DNA of 64,000 bases from positions 43,506 to 107,505 of the forward strand of contig JAJYYA010000021.1 in NCBI GenBank assembly GCA_021801345.1, read 5' to 3'. The translations under genes and the position numbers were made by a program. Positions 39,641 to 49,027 of this stretch are shown piece by piece. Source of the stretch: Nitrospirota bacterium (GTDB taxonomy: Bacteria; Nitrospirota; Leptospirillia; Leptospirillales; Leptospirillaceae). The stretch's first letter is position 1; the number at the start of each line of letters is the position of its first letter. The notes under the pieces are model-generated. The model was not told the origin of the DNA. It saw only the letters and a list, made by a program, of their open reading frames with translations, and made no database searches.

Positions 39641-41968
39641 ATGTCCGGCCTTTCTCAAAACTCTCTCCCGTTTGTCCCTCCCTCGATCCTTCCCGCCTCG
39701 TTTCGCCTGAAGCTTCCCTTCCGATCGGCCCGTGAGCTTGTTGTCACGACGGCCTGGGTTTCGGAGCACACCTCTCTCGAACGGGTCTACCGGATGTTTG
39801 GGTCCGATCCGTCACTTCCCGGCCTGGCCATCCTCCGGGATCGTCTTCCTCTCGGGCTTCTGACGAAGAACGCCCTTGTCGAAAGGTTTTCCTACCGGTT
39901 CTCCCACGAACTCTTCGGACACAAGCCGGTCACAGCCTTTATGGATCCCTCTCCCATCGTCATCGAGGCCGAAACCAGCCTCGACTCCATCGAAAAGACG
40001 CTGGGTGGATCGGAGTCCGACGAAATGACCGAAAACGGATTTCTGATCGTGGAAAAGGGACGATATCTGGGCATCGGAAGCTGGCAGGAACTCGTCAGGA
40101 AGATCTCCTCCCGCAGGGAAGAGGTCTTTTCCTTTATGGCCCATCACGACGGTCTGACCGGTCTTCCCAATCGGCTCTCCTTCATGCGGGATCTCGAGGG
40201 GCGTCTTTCTCGGGGGGAGGCGGGCGCGGTGGTCTATCTCGACTTGAACGGCTTTAAGGTGGTCAACGACCGTTACGGCCACGAAGAAGGAGACGCGCTC
40301 CTCACCCGATTCTCCGAACGCCTTGAGGGCGTGCTTCCGCTGGGAGCCATGGCAGCACGGCTGGGCGGAGACGAGTTTGCGGTCATTCTTCCGGGGGTCG
40401 TCTCCGAAAGCTCCGCCGGATCGTTCCTCGAGCGCCTGAGGGAGAATCTCGCCCAGCCCTGCCCGGTGGGAGGCCAGCCATACCGGATCACGGCCAGCGC
40501 CGGCTCCGTCATCTTCCCGTCTCCCGGTCTCGATCTCAAGGGGATCCTTCGGATGGCCGACAGCCGGATGTACGAGGAGAAGAAACGGGGAAGGCGCTCC
40601 CGAAACGCTCCCGAGAGAGCCGATAGTTTACCGATCCCTCTCTGCGGGAAGCTCTCCTGTTCTCTCGACAGCCTCACGGGCCTTCCCGACAGGCAGGCGC
40701 TCTACGGATATCTGGAAGAGCGCTTCCGGACGAAAGCCATGAGCTCCGGGACTCTCCTGCTTCTTCTTGACCTGGACTATTTTTCCCGGATCAACGACCT
40801 CTTTGGTCACGGACTGGGGGACTCGGTCCTGAGGGAGACCGCCTTGCGTCTCCGGGGCTCGGTGCGCGAGGGCGACTTCGTTGCCAGAATCGGCGGAGAC
40901 GAGTTCGCCGTGGTCCTGTCCGGCGTAAAAAACTGTGAAGAGGCGCGACAGGCGGCGGAGGGGGTCCAAAACGTCCTTTCTGCGCCCTTTGTCCTTCCGG
41001 AGCGCGAATACATCCTTTCGGCCTCGCTCGGAATGGCTCTTTCCTCGCCCGAGATCCGGGAGTTCCAGGAGATTGTGGGGAATGCCGACATGGCGCTCAT
41101 GGGGGCCAAGGAGGCGGGACGGGGCCGGGCGCACTTCTTTGACCCCCGGGAAAGACAGAGGCGGGCCGAGCGGTACAAGATGGCGCAGGATCTTTATCGG
41201 GCCCTTTCCCGGGGAGAGTTCCGTCTTTGGTATCAGCCGATCGTCGACGCCTCCGGAGGCCGGATCGTGGGGGCGGAGGCTCTTCTTCGCTGGGCGAGGG
41301 AGGATGGTCGCATCGTCGGCCCGGACATCTTCGTCCCCCTTCTCGAAGAAAGCGGCCTGATCGTTCCGCTGGGAGAGTGGGTTCTCGAGACGGCGCTCCG
41401 GGACCAAAAGGGCTGGTCCTCTCCGGAGGGAGCAAAGATCTTCGTCTCGGTCAATGTGTCGGGAGTCCAGATCGCCCGGTCCGACTTCCTGCCCCGCTTT
41501 CTTCGGATTCTCGAACGCTCTGACGCGGAGCCCGGGGCTCTTACCCTCGAACTGACAGAGACGGTCGCCATGCAGGACCCGTCGGTGGCTCTGGGGGTTC
41601 TCTCCGCTTTCAGGGAGCGAGGCGTCCGCTGTGCCCTCGACGACTTCGGGACAGGCTTCTCGTCTTTGGCGCGTCTCTCCCGCTTTCCGGCCGACATTCT
41701 CAAGATCGACCGCTCCTTCGTGAGCCAGGTCTTCGCGCATCCCGAGAAGGCCGAGGTCGTCCGGACCCTTGTCATGCTGGCGCGGCGCCTCTCGCTGTCT
41801 CTTTGTGCGGAGGGGGTCGAGCAGGAGGAGGAGAGAGCGTTTCTTTCAGGGCTGGGAGTGGAATGGATCCAGGGATACCTCGCCAGCCGGCCCCTGCCGG
41901 AGGAGGATTTTGCCCGAATGCTCAGGGAGGAGCAAAGACTCTTTGCTCCCGCTTTCTGCAAGGTTTAG
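39641..41968 (+). CDS. CBS-like/GGDEF/GGDEF/EAL cyclic-di-GMP protein
   Basis: A 775-residue soluble protein without transmembrane segments. The N-terminal 170 residues look like a CBS-type sensor pair. Two GGDEF domains follow (about 175-325 and 345-500), with Leu-Gly-Gly-Asp-Glu-Phe and Ile-Gly-Gly-Asp-Glu-Phe both intact, so either may make c-di-GMP. The EAL domain (about 515-765) keeps Glu-Ala-Leu-Leu-Arg, Asn-Val-Ser-Gly, Leu-Glu-Leu-Thr-Glu, Leu-Asp-Asp-Phe-Gly-Thr-Gly, the Lys-Ile-Asp lysine and the final Gln-Gly-Tyr, so phosphodiesterase activity is expected. Two in-frame ATGs lie at 39635 and 39641; the second has GGAGG at the right distance. Its end overlaps the convergent XRE gene by four bases. 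Confidence 0.9.
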   Translation: MSGLSQNSLPFVPPSILPASFRLKLPFRSARELVVTTAWVSEHTSLERVYRMFGSDPSLPGLAILRDRLPLGLLTKNALVERFSYRFSHELFGHKPVTAFMDPSPIVIEAETSLDSIEKTLGGSESDEMTENGFLIVEKGRYLGIGSWQELVRKISSRREEVFSFMAHHDGLTGLPNRLSFMRDLEGRLSRGEAGAVVYLDLNGFKVVNDRYGHEEGDALLTRFSERLEGVLPLGAMAARLGGDEFAVILPGVVSESSAGSFLERLRENLAQPCPVGGQPYRITASAGSVIFPSPGLDLKGILRMADSRMYEEKKRGRRSRNAPERADSLPIPLCGKLSCSLDSLTGLPDRQALYGYLEERFRTKAMSSGTLLLLLDLDYFSRINDLFGHGLGDSVLRETALRLRGSVREGDFVARIGGDEFAVVLSGVKNCEEARQAAEGVQNVLSAPFVLPEREYILSASLGMALSSPEIREFQEIVGNADMALMGAKEAGRGRAHFFDPRERQRRAERYKMAQDLYRALSRGEFRLWYQPIVDASGGRIVGAEALLRWAREDGRIVGPDIFVPLLEESGLIVPLGEWVLETALRDQKGWSSPEGAKIFVSVNVSGVQIARSDFLPRFLRILERSDAEPGALTLELTETVAMQDPSVALGVLSAFRERGVRCALDDFGTGFSSLARLSRFPADILKIDRSFVSQVFAHPEKAEVVRTLVMLARRLSLSLCAEGVEQEEERAFLSGLGVEWIQGYLASRPLPEEDFARMLREEQRLFAPAFCKV

Positions 41969-42510
41969 ATCGAGACGACGAGGAGGATGGTGGCCGGAAG
42001 GGTTCCGGGGTTTTTCCAGTTGTGGGGCTGGTGGGGGTCGAAGTAGACCGCATCGAGGGGGCCCAGGTCGTAGGTCTTTCCGGCCTGTTCGAAGACCACC
42101 GTCCCCGAAAGGACGATCCCGAACTCCTCTCCCCGGACTCCGGCATGGGGCTGTTCGCCCACCTCCCCTTCCGGGTCGAGGGTGATGAGAAGCGGCTGCA
42201 TCTTTTTTGCGGCAAATCCCCGCGCCAGGGGTTCGACGGTGGCATGGGAGGTGGTGCTGTAGACCCGGCGTCTGTTCTGTGCCGGCATCACGAGGGGGTC
42301 GGACTCGGAGCCTGGGTCGTCGAAGAGCGTCGTAATGGGGAGCTCGAGGGCGGCACAGACCTTTTCGAGCGTGGCGATGGAGGGAGAGACCAGTCCCGAT
42401 TCGATTTGGGAGAGGGAAGAGGCGGAGATCCCCGCCTTTTTCGCCAGGGTCCGAAGCGAGAGGGTCTGATTTTTTCTCAATTGGCGAAGTCGTTCGCTCA
42501 CTTGTTTCAT
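41965..42510 (-). CDS. XRE-family regulator with cupin domain
   Basis: A 181-residue transcription regulator. The N-terminal helix-turn-helix (about residues 3-62) has Leu-Arg-Thr-Leu-Ala-Lys-Lys-Ala-Gly-Ile-Ser-Ala-Ser-Ser-Leu-Ser-Gln-Ile-Glu. The C-terminal cupin domain (about 95-178) has Gly-Glu-Glu-Phe-Gly-Ile-Val-Leu-Ser-Gly and Pro-His-Gln-Pro-His-Asn-Trp, which may bind a small ligand or metal. Members of this class control amine, sugar or amino-acid metabolism; the target here is unknown. Its divergent neighbour is the CDGSH gene about 310 bases away, a possible target. Confidence 0.88.
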   Translation of the reverse strand: MKQVSERLRQLRKNQTLSLRTLAKKAGISASSLSQIESGLVSPSIATLEKVCAALELPITTLFDDPGSESDPLVMPAQNRRRVYSTTSHATVEPLARGFAAKKMQPLLITLDPEGEVGEQPHAGVRGEEFGIVLSGTVVFEQAGKTYDLGPLDAVYFDPHQPHNWKNPGTLPATILLVVSI

Positions 42511-42823
42511 GGGACAAGTTTAGAGAATGGCTCGCCAGGATTCAAGGAGGGAGACGAATCTCCCGTTTGGGAGATCTTTGCGCGATCTCTCAACGCGCCG
42601 GTTTGCCGGGTTTTTTTGAGGACATAAGGACGCCTTCAACGCACAACCTGCCGGACGTTCCGAGCGTTTCAATGGGCTGCTCGATGCTTCAGACTCAGGC
42701 CGGTCGACGGCTTGACATAAAGTTTCTATTAAAACTAAAATAGGTCTCACGCTCCCGGCCGGAGGAATCACTCTTTCGGCAGGGAGCCCAAAAAACGGAA
42801 AAACATCCAGCCGGGAGGATCCC
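42511..42823. other. Divergent region between XRE-cupin and CDGSH genes
   Basis: These 313 bases contain the CDGSH promoter (listed separately) and must contain the promoter of the XRE-cupin gene on the minus strand, which I could not fix. No coding sequence is supported here. Confidence 0.45.
42712..42743 (+). promoter_or_regulatory. Promoter with palindromic spacer upstream of the CDGSH gene
   Basis: TTGACA at 42712-42717 and TAAAAT at 42736-42741, spacing 18. Inside the spacer lies AGTTT-N6-AAACT (42721-42736), and a second repeat CTATT-N8-AATAG (42726-42743) covers the -10. The stretch is markedly AT-rich. The placement of dyads between the -35 and -10 recalls MerR/SoxR-type control, but no such regulator is adjacent; the XRE-cupin protein is the nearest candidate. 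Confidence 0.6.
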
Positions 42824-43012
42824 ATGTCCGAAGTCAACGTCAAGTGCATGAAGAACGGACCGCTCGAGGTGTCGGGAGAGATCTCCATTACCGACGACAA
42901 AGGACAGGTCATCAAGGACGGGCAGAAGGCCCACTATCTCTGCCGTTGCGGAGCTTCCGCCAAGAAGCCGTTCTGCGACGGGTCCCATACCAGGGTGCAC
43001 TTCACCTCCTGA
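42824..43012 (+). CDS. CDGSH iron-sulfur domain protein
   Basis: A 62-residue protein ending in the CDGSH motif: Cys-Arg-Cys-Gly-Ala-Ser-Ala-Lys-Lys-Pro-Phe-Cys-Asp-Gly-Ser-His, which binds a [2Fe-2S] cluster with three cysteines and one histidine. Proteins of this class are small redox or cluster-transfer proteins. It is monocistronic, with its own promoter upstream and a hairpin downstream. The start is ATG 42824 with GGGAGGAT upstream. Confidence 0.92.
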   Translation: MSEVNVKCMKNGPLEVSGEISITDDKGQVIKDGQKAHYLCRCGASAKKPFCDGSHTRVHFTS

Positions 43013-43028
43013 AGGGCGCTTCGCTTTC

Positions 43029-43060
43029 GGATCCCGGGACGAACCTCTCCGGGATCCTTT
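43029..43060 (+). terminator. Terminator-like hairpin after the CDGSH gene
   Basis: A perfect 9-bp stem GGATCCCGG / CCGGGATCC with an 11-base loop, followed by TTTACCTTT. The T-run is broken, so termination may be partial. It separates the CDGSH gene from glyQ. Confidence 0.6.
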
Positions 43061-43097
43061 ACCTTTCCTCATTCCTCCGGTTCCGCCCTCTTTTTTC

Positions 43098-43126
43098 TTG
43101 AGTCTTTCTTCCCGCTCAGCTAATAT
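43098..43126 (+). promoter_or_regulatory. Candidate promoter of the glyQ operon
   Basis: TTGAGT at 43098-43103 and TAATAT at 43121-43126 with a 17-base spacer, 50 bases before the glyQ ATG. Each box matches four of six consensus positions. No T-box leader features are seen. Confidence 0.45.
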
Positions 43127-43176
43127 CAAAGCGACAGAGACCGACCCACCTTCCCCATGCAAGGACCCCTCGGATC

Positions 43177-44028
43177 ATGATGACCTTTCAGGAAATGGTG
43201 ATGACCCTCAAGGGATTCTGGGCCCGGGAGGGATGCCTGCTTCTTGAGCCCTACGATATGGAGATGGGCGCGGGCACCTTTCACCCGGCCACTTTTTTCG
43301 GAGCCCTGGGCCCGGCGGAGACCCGCGTGGCCTACGTGCAGGGGTGCCGCCGACCGACCGACGGCCGCTTCGGGGAGAATCCGAACCGCCTCCAGCACTA
43401 TTACCAGTTTCAGGTTCTTCTCAAACCCTCTCCCGAACGCTCTCAGGAGCTTTACCTTTCGAGTCTCGCGGCCCTCGGCCTCAAGCACACAGCCCACGAC
43501 ATCCGATTTGTCCACGACGACTGGGAGTCCCCCACGCTCGGCGCCTGGGGTCTGGGATGGGAGGTCTGGCTCGACGGGATGGAGGTGACCCAGTTCACCT
43601 ACTTCCAGGAGGTCGCGGGGATCCCTCTCTCTCCGGTCAGCGTGGAGATTACCTATGGTCTGGAACGTCTCGCCATGTACCTTCAGGGGGTCTCGAACGT
43701 CTATGATCTTCGGTACAACGACCGCGTCTCCTACGGCGACATTTTTCAGGAAAATGAGCGCCAGCAGTCGATTGCGAACTTTGAAAAGACGGACAGGGAG
43801 ACGGTTCGCCGCGAGTTCGACATCCTCGAAAAGGAGGCGCAGGCGCTCATCGGGGACGCCCTGGTCCGTCCCGCTTACGAAAGGGTTCTCCGGATGTCCC
43901 ACTCCTTCAATCTCCTCGATGCCCGGGGAGCCGTCGGCGCGGAGGAGCGCCAACGGCTCATAGGGCGGGTCCGGGGGCTTGCGAGAAAGGTCGCGGCCCT
44001 CTATACCGGAGGGGAGGGGGAGCGATGA
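43177..44028 (+). CDS. glyQ: Glycine--tRNA ligase alpha subunit
   Basis: Catalytic alpha subunit of the bacterial alpha2-beta2 glycyl-tRNA synthetase. The 283-residue length is normal. Conserved blocks are Thr-Phe-Gln-Glu near the start, the [11 protein letters not shown] stretch, the [13 protein letters not shown] segment, and Glu-Ile-Thr-Tyr-Gly-Leu-Glu-Arg. The stop overlaps the glyS start by four bases. It is the first gene of the large plus-strand operon. Confidence 0.96.
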   Translation: MMTFQEMVMTLKGFWAREGCLLLEPYDMEMGAGTFHPATFFGALGPAETRVAYVQGCRRPTDGRFGENPNRLQHYYQFQVLLKPSPERSQELYLSSLAALGLKHTAHDIRFVHDDWESPTLGAWGLGWEVWLDGMEVTQFTYFQEVAGIPLSPVSVEITYGLERLAMYLQGVSNVYDLRYNDRVSYGDIFQENERQQSIANFEKTDRETVRREFDILEKEAQALIGDALVRPAYERVLRMSHSFNLLDARGAVGAEERQRLIGRVRGLARKVAALYTGGEGER

Positions 44029-46229
44029 GCCCGGTCAATGCCGACCTTTCGAATCCCCTCCGCCAGAGCGCACTTCTTGAGATCGGCTGCGAGGAGCTTC
44101 CCGCGACCCAGATCCCCGACGTCGTGGAGGCTCTCGAGCGTCTTGTTCGGACGGGGCTGGAAGAGCGGGGGGCTTCATTCTCCGGGATCTTCTCCGGGGG
44201 AACTCCCGCCCGCCTGGTCATTCGCATCGAGGGCCTTCTCCCGGAAACCGCCTCCCGGGAGGAGCTCGTGACCGGCCCCCCCCTGTCCGCGGCCGGGAAC
44301 TGGCCCGACGATCCCTCCCCGGCGGTCCGGGGGTTCGCCCGGGCACAAAAGGCCCAGCCCGAGAACCTCGAGGTGGTCGAAACGCCGCGCGGCCGATATC
44401 TGGCCCTTCGGAAGGCCATTCCCTCCCGTCCCGTCTTCGAGGTGCTTCCCGAGGTCTTTTCCAAGGCTCTTTCGGGGCTGACCTTCCCCAAAAGCATGCG
44501 GTGGGGGACCGGAATCGGTCCCTTTCTCCGGCCGGTGCTCTGGATTCTGGCTCTCTACCGAGACGAGGTCGTGGGCTTCGAGTTTGCCGGGAAGGTCTCC
44601 GGCCGCCTCACCTTCCCCCCACGCTTCCGCGGCGCCTCACCGGTCCTGGTTCGCAATGTGCTTCACTACGACTCGGAGATCCGGGACTGGGGCGTGGAGC
44701 TCTCGATTCCCCGGCGACGCGACCGCATCGAAAACGATCTGATCCTTGCCATGAAGCTCGAGGAGAGTGCCGGGACCTGGCCCGACGGGCTGACTCTCTC
44801 CCTCGACCCGCAGCTTTTAGACGAGGTGGCCTGTCTCGTGGAGAGTTACCGGGTCATTCCTGCGACCCTTCCCGAGCGCTTCGCCGCGATCCCCCCGGCC
44901 GTCGTCCGGACCGTCCTCAAGGTCCACCAGCGCTTTTTCGTCGCCGATTCCGGACCGGGACGCCCCGTGGCCCAGTTTCTCGGGGTCTCGGGCAACCCGT
45001 CGGCCGATCTTGCCACGGTCCGGGACGGTTACGTTCGCGTCGTGACGGCCCGGCTCGAGGATGCGGCCTACTACATCGCCCGGGACCGGGCGATTCCTCT
45101 GGCGGACCGGCTTCCCGGCCTCGACTCCGTCGTCTTCTTCCCCGGTGTGGGAACGGTGGGAGACAAGGTGCGGGCGACCCGGCGTCTTCTCAGGGAGATC
45201 CTGGCCATCCTTCCCGACACACTGATCGCCCGCCATCATCTGACCCGCACCGATCTCGCCGCCCTCCTCGACCGCGCGGCCCTCCTTTACAAGGCCGATC
45301 TTCTCACCGGGCTCGTCAAGGAGTTCCCCGAGCTCGAAGGAGAGGTCGGTGCTTACTACTACCTTCTTGAGGCCGAAAAGACCGGCGAGCCGGCGGACTT
45401 TGCCCGGGCAGTCGCCCGGGCGATCTCCTCCCACTACGCTCCCCGGACCTTCCGCGATCCCCTGCCGGAGGACCTTCCCTCCGTCCTGCTCTCCCTCTGT
45501 GACCGGGCGGTCGGGCAGGCCGGAGCCTTCCTGGGGGGCGCCAATCCCAGCGGCTCCCTCGATCCCTTCGCACTCCGGCGCGGCGGACTGGGCCTTGTGC
45601 GTCTTCTGGCCGAAGGGGACCTTCCCCTCACTCTTTCCACTCTGGCCGACCTGGCCCTTGAGGCCTGGGATCAGGCTTCGTCTCCCCGTCCCCGGGAGGA
45701 GGTCTCCCGGATTCTGGCGGCCTTCTGGGAAGATCGCATGGAGAGCCTCTTTACCCGGGACGGGGCCTCCGTCTGGCACGGGGCGGCCCGCCTTCCCGAC
45801 GAGCCCCCCTTCCTCTCCTGGCGCCGTCTCTCCTTCCTGGTCGAATTTTTTGAAGGAGCCGACTTCGAGGCCTTTGAAACGGTCAAGACCCGGGTCGACC
45901 GGATCCTCTCGGGAGAGTCGCCCTCCTTTGACCCCTCCCTGATCGCTGTGGGCGAGGAGCGCGCCCTGTGGGAACAACTCGAAGTTCTTGCCAAAACGTC
46001 CTTTCCCGATCGGCCGACCCGAGAGGATTTCTTTGCCGAGGCCCAGCGACTGCGTCCCCTTCTTCCGGTCGTCGAGACCTTTTTTTCGGCGGTCTTGGTG
46101 AACGATCCGGACATCAGGATCCGGACAAACCGCCAGGCGCTCCTTTCGGTCTTGGCCCGACGGCTTTCGGTCTTCGGTCGCCTCGACCGCCTTGCCTCCC
46201 AGATCCGGAAGGAGCGGACGACCGGGTGA
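44025..46229 (+). CDS. glyS: Glycine--tRNA ligase beta subunit
   Basis: The beta subunit that binds tRNA-Gly, 734 residues. It starts with the conserved [10 protein letters not shown]. Other marks are Phe-Pro-Lys-Ser-Met-Arg-Trp-Gly near residue 155, and an HD-like region that continues to a C-terminal anticodon-binding domain. The ATG overlaps the glyQ stop (ATGA), and ribD begins in the glyS stop (GTGA). Confidence 0.95.
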   Translation: MSPVNADLSNPLRQSALLEIGCEELPATQIPDVVEALERLVRTGLEERGASFSGIFSGGTPARLVIRIEGLLPETASREELVTGPPLSAAGNWPDDPSPAVRGFARAQKAQPENLEVVETPRGRYLALRKAIPSRPVFEVLPEVFSKALSGLTFPKSMRWGTGIGPFLRPVLWILALYRDEVVGFEFAGKVSGRLTFPPRFRGASPVLVRNVLHYDSEIRDWGVELSIPRRRDRIENDLILAMKLEESAGTWPDGLTLSLDPQLLDEVACLVESYRVIPATLPERFAAIPPAVVRTVLKVHQRFFVADSGPGRPVAQFLGVSGNPSADLATVRDGYVRVVTARLEDAAYYIARDRAIPLADRLPGLDSVVFFPGVGTVGDKVRATRRLLREILAILPDTLIARHHLTRTDLAALLDRAALLYKADLLTGLVKEFPELEGEVGAYYYLLEAEKTGEPADFARAVARAISSHYAPRTFRDPLPEDLPSVLLSLCDRAVGQAGAFLGGANPSGSLDPFALRRGGLGLVRLLAEGDLPLTLSTLADLALEAWDQASSPRPREEVSRILAAFWEDRMESLFTRDGASVWHGAARLPDEPPFLSWRRLSFLVEFFEGADFEAFETVKTRVDRILSGESPSFDPSLIAVGEERALWEQLEVLAKTSFPDRPTREDFFAEAQRLRPLLPVVETFFSAVLVNDPDIRIRTNRQALLSVLARRLSVFGRLDRLASQIRKERTTG

Positions 46230-47410
46230 GTCGGCTCTTGAAGGACTCCGACGACCGACGCCACATGCGCCGGGCGATCGCCCTGGCATGGAAGGGGCGC
46301 GACAGCGTGGCCCCCAACCCTATGGTGGGGGCGGTCGTCGTCCGGGAGGGCCGCGTCGTGGGGGAGGGCTTCCACCGGGAGCCGGGGCAGGACCATGCCG
46401 AGGTTCTGGCGCTCCGGGCCGCCGGAGATCAGGCCAGGGGGGCGACCCTCTATGTGAACCTCGAGCCATGCTGCCATCTCGACAAGCGGACGCCTCCCTG
46501 TACCGAGGCGATCGTTCGCGCCGGGATCGGCCGGGTGGTCGTCTCCCAAAAGGACCCCAATCCCCGGGTTTTCGGCCGGGGTATCGAGGCTCTCAGATCC
46601 CATCGCATCGAGGTCTCCGAGGGGCTCTTCGAGTCCGAGTCCTTCGAGCAGAACCGGGGCTTCGCCTCCCTGATCACCCAGGGCCGCCCTTTTGTGACCC
46701 TCAAGGGGGCCATGAGCCTCGACGGCAAGATCGCCACCGCTTCGGGGGACTCCCAGTGGATCTCGGGCGCCCGGTCGCTCTCCTATGCGCACCGGCTCCG
46801 CTGCGACCACGATGCGATTCTTGTCGGCATTCGCACCGCGATGAAGGACGATCCCCGGCTGACCAGCCGCCTCAAGGGCACAAAGAACCACCAGCCGGCC
46901 CGGGTGGTGCTCGACTCGGCAGGGCGACTCGATCCGGCCTCCCGGCTCTTTTCGGAGGAAGGAGGAGGGCCCGTCTTTCTGGCGGTCGGGCCGCAGGCTC
47001 CGGAGGACTCGCTTCGTCGCCTTGAGGGGAGCGGTGCGCGCCTCCTTCGTCTTCCCGAAACGCGTCCGGGCGAGGTCGATCTTTCCGCACTGATGGCCGC
47101 GCTTGCCAAAGAGGGTCTTTTGACCCTTCTCGTCGAAGGGGGGGCCCGGGTCAACGCCTCCTTTCTTGCGGCGGGACTGGTCGACCGGATCCGCGTGGTA
47201 CTGGCTCCGCTGGTGATCGGCGGGTCCGATGCCATCGGATGGATCGGCGGCGCCTCCCCCCCCGTCCTCGATCGTGCCCGACGGCTTCCGGGCTTTTCCG
47301 TGATCAGACGCCTGGGGGACGATCTTCTCGTGGGAGCCGATCTCTGGGGACCGGGCTCCCTTCCGGCAAAGCGAGGGGAGTCGACCGGGGCGGCCGAAAC
47401 GCATTTTTGA
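46226..47410 (+). CDS. ribD: Bifunctional pyrimidine deaminase/reductase RibD
   Basis: Performs the second and third steps of riboflavin synthesis. The 394 residues show an N-terminal deaminase domain with the zinc ligands in His-Ala-Glu-Val and Glu-Pro-Cys-Cys-His-x-x-x-Arg-Thr-Pro-Pro-Cys. The C-terminal reductase domain has Lys-Gly-Ala-Met-Ser-Leu-Asp-Gly-Lys-Ile-Ala and Val-Glu-Gly-Gly-Ala-Arg-Val. The second position of the Pro-Cys-Ser-His motif is Cys instead of Ser. The start is GTG 46226 overlapping the glyS stop; the longer upstream frame lies within glyS and is not RibD. Confidence 0.94.
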   Translation: MSRLLKDSDDRRHMRRAIALAWKGRDSVAPNPMVGAVVVREGRVVGEGFHREPGQDHAEVLALRAAGDQARGATLYVNLEPCCHLDKRTPPCTEAIVRAGIGRVVVSQKDPNPRVFGRGIEALRSHRIEVSEGLFESESFEQNRGFASLITQGRPFVTLKGAMSLDGKIATASGDSQWISGARSLSYAHRLRCDHDAILVGIRTAMKDDPRLTSRLKGTKNHQPARVVLDSAGRLDPASRLFSEEGGGPVFLAVGPQAPEDSLRRLEGSGARLLRLPETRPGEVDLSALMAALAKEGLLTLLVEGGARVNASFLAAGLVDRIRVVLAPLVIGGSDAIGWIGGASPPVLDRARRLPGFSVIRRLGDDLLVGADLWGPGSLPAKRGESTGAAETHF

Positions 47411-47425
47411 AGGGAGAGAAAGGAC

Positions 47426-48052
47426 GTGTTTTCGGGAATCATTGAGGCGACGGGCCGCATCGTGGCCAAGGTCGATCCGGCGGGGGGGCGGCTCGGAGTG
47501 TCGGAGGTCCCCTTTGCCGAGGAGCTTGTTTCCGGGGAGTCGGTCGCCATTGACGGGGCGTGCATGACGGTGGTCGAGACGCGGGGGGACACCTTTTTCG
47601 TGGATGTCTCGCGGGAGACCCTCCGGGTAACCCGCATGGGCCGCTTCCAGCCCGGAGACCGGGTCAACCTCGAGCGGGCCATGCGCCTCTCCGACCGTCT
47701 GGGGGGCCATCTGGTCCTGGGCCACGTCGACTGTCAGGGGCGGGTCGACTCCCGGGAGACAGTCGGCAACACCGAGTTCTTTGGCCTCTTCGTTCCGGCT
47801 CCCCACCACCGGTACCTGATTGTCAAAGGCTCGATCACCGTCGACGGGATCAGTCTGACGGTCAATACCTTTCGAGATCTTCCGGACAAGACGGGAAGCC
47901 TCGTGACATTGGCGATTATCCCTCATACTCTCGCCGTCACGACCTTGGGGGACCGACGCCCGGGCGACTCTGTCCATCTCGAGCTCGACATGGTCGGAAA
48001 GTATGTCGATCGCTTCCGCGAGGTCGGGGAGGGGGGATCCGAGGGTGGCTGA
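47426..48052 (+). CDS. ribE: Riboflavin synthase
   Basis: Dismutates two molecules of 6,7-dimethyl-8-ribityllumazine to riboflavin. The 208 residues show the two lumazine-binding repeats: Phe-Ser-Gly-Ile-Ile-Glu at the start with Gly-Ala-Cys-Met-Thr-Val, and the second copy with Gly-His-Val-Asp, Val-Asp-Gly-Ile-Ser-Leu-Thr-Val and Ile-Pro-His-Thr. The start is GTG with GGGAGAGAAAGG upstream, 15 bases after ribD. ribB/A and ribH are not in the window. Confidence 0.94.
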   Translation: MFSGIIEATGRIVAKVDPAGGRLGVSEVPFAEELVSGESVAIDGACMTVVETRGDTFFVDVSRETLRVTRMGRFQPGDRVNLERAMRLSDRLGGHLVLGHVDCQGRVDSRETVGNTEFFGLFVPAPHHRYLIVKGSITVDGISLTVNTFRDLPDKTGSLVTLAIIPHTLAVTTLGDRRPGDSVHLELDMVGKYVDRFREVGEGGSEGG

Positions 48053-48272
48053 ACGCCGGTGCTCCATCTGCAAGGCTCCCTTGGCCGACAATCTCCGGAG
48101 CGTCTTTTGCTCGGAGAGATGCCGGACGATCGACCTTTCTCGCTGGCTCTCCGAGGAGTACCGGATCCGGGGAGGCGAGGATGACGAGGGAGGCCAGCTT
48201 GTCCGTTCCCGGGAGCCCGGGAGCGAATCGGAGCCCTCCGACCGCCACCTCTTCGAAGAGGAGTCGCCGTGA
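48045..48272 (+). CDS. yacG: DNA gyrase inhibitor YacG-like zinc protein
   Basis: A 75-residue zinc protein. It has the YacG ligand set Cys-Ser-Ile-Cys and Cys-Ser-Glu-Arg-Cys, followed by Arg-x-Ile-Asp-Leu-Ser-Arg-Trp-Leu-Ser-Glu-Glu-Tyr-Arg-Ile, which is highly typical of the family. E. coli YacG binds GyrB and blocks DNA binding. The C-terminal third is acidic and unconserved. The start is GTG 48045, overlapping the ribE stop by eight bases. Confidence 0.88.
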   Translation: MAERRCSICKAPLADNLRSVFCSERCRTIDLSRWLSEEYRIRGGEDDEGGQLVRSREPGSESEPSDRHLFEEESP

Positions 48273-49027
48273 GCGCCCCCGTCTTTTTAAATCCCTCCGG
48301 AACTCTTTACGGCATCGGAGTGGGCCCCGGGGATCCGGAGCTTCTGACGGTGAAGGCCCACCGGATCCTCTCCGAGGTTCCGGTTCTGGCCGTCCCCACC
48401 TCCTATGCCGACTCCGGCTCGCTGGCCCTCGAGGTGATCCGGCCGCTCCTTTCTGCCCGGGAGCTTGCGGGACGCCCTTTCGAAGTCGTGAGCCTTCTCT
48501 TCCCCATGACCCGCGACGAGGAGGTTCTGGCAAACGCCCGCCGCCAGAACGCCGAGATTCTTCTCGGAGCTCTCTCCCGCGGGGACGCGGCCTTTGTCGC
48601 CCTGGGAGACATTCTTTTCTACTCGACCTTCGGGAATCTTCTTGCGGGGCTTTTTCCCCTGGCTCCCGCACTCAAGGCCGAGGTCGTTCCGGGGATCACC
48701 GCCTATGCGGGGGCGGTCTCCCGGCTTGTCGAGCCTCTGACCCAGGGCTCGGAGCGACTCGCGATCCTTCCCGCAGTCTATGCGCCCGAAGAGATCGAAA
48801 AGGTCCTCGACCTCTTCGAGGTGGTGGTCTTCATGAAGATCAACAAGGTCTTTTCCACCGTCAGGGAGATCCTCTCCCGTCGCGGACTCCTCGACCGGAC
48901 CGTCTACGTGAGTTTTGTGGGAATGCCGGAGGAGCGGATCGAGCGGCGACTCGACCGGGTCGCTCCGGAAGAGGTTCCCTACATGTCCCTTCTCGTCGTC
49001 AGAAAGAACGGATGGCTCCCCCGATGA
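48269..49027 (+). CDS. cobI: Precorrin-2 C20-methyltransferase
   Basis: A SAM-dependent tetrapyrrole methylase of cobalamin synthesis (CobI in the aerobic, CbiL in the anaerobic pathway). The 252 residues begin with Leu-Tyr-Gly-Ile-Gly-Val-Gly-Pro-Gly-Asp-Pro-Glu-Leu-Leu-Thr and include Leu-Gly-Asp-Ile-Leu-Phe-Tyr-Ser-Thr and Val-Pro-Gly-Ile-Thr-Ala. Which pathway variant is used cannot be decided from this gene. The start is GTG overlapping the yacG stop (GTGA). Confidence 0.9.
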   Translation: MSAPVFLNPSGTLYGIGVGPGDPELLTVKAHRILSEVPVLAVPTSYADSGSLALEVIRPLLSARELAGRPFEVVSLLFPMTRDEEVLANARRQNAEILLGALSRGDAAFVALGDILFYSTFGNLLAGLFPLAPALKAEVVPGITAYAGAVSRLVEPLTQGSERLAILPAVYAPEEIEKVLDLFEVVVFMKINKVFSTVREILSRRGLLDRTVYVSFVGMPEERIERRLDRVAPEEVPYMSLLVVRKNGWLPR

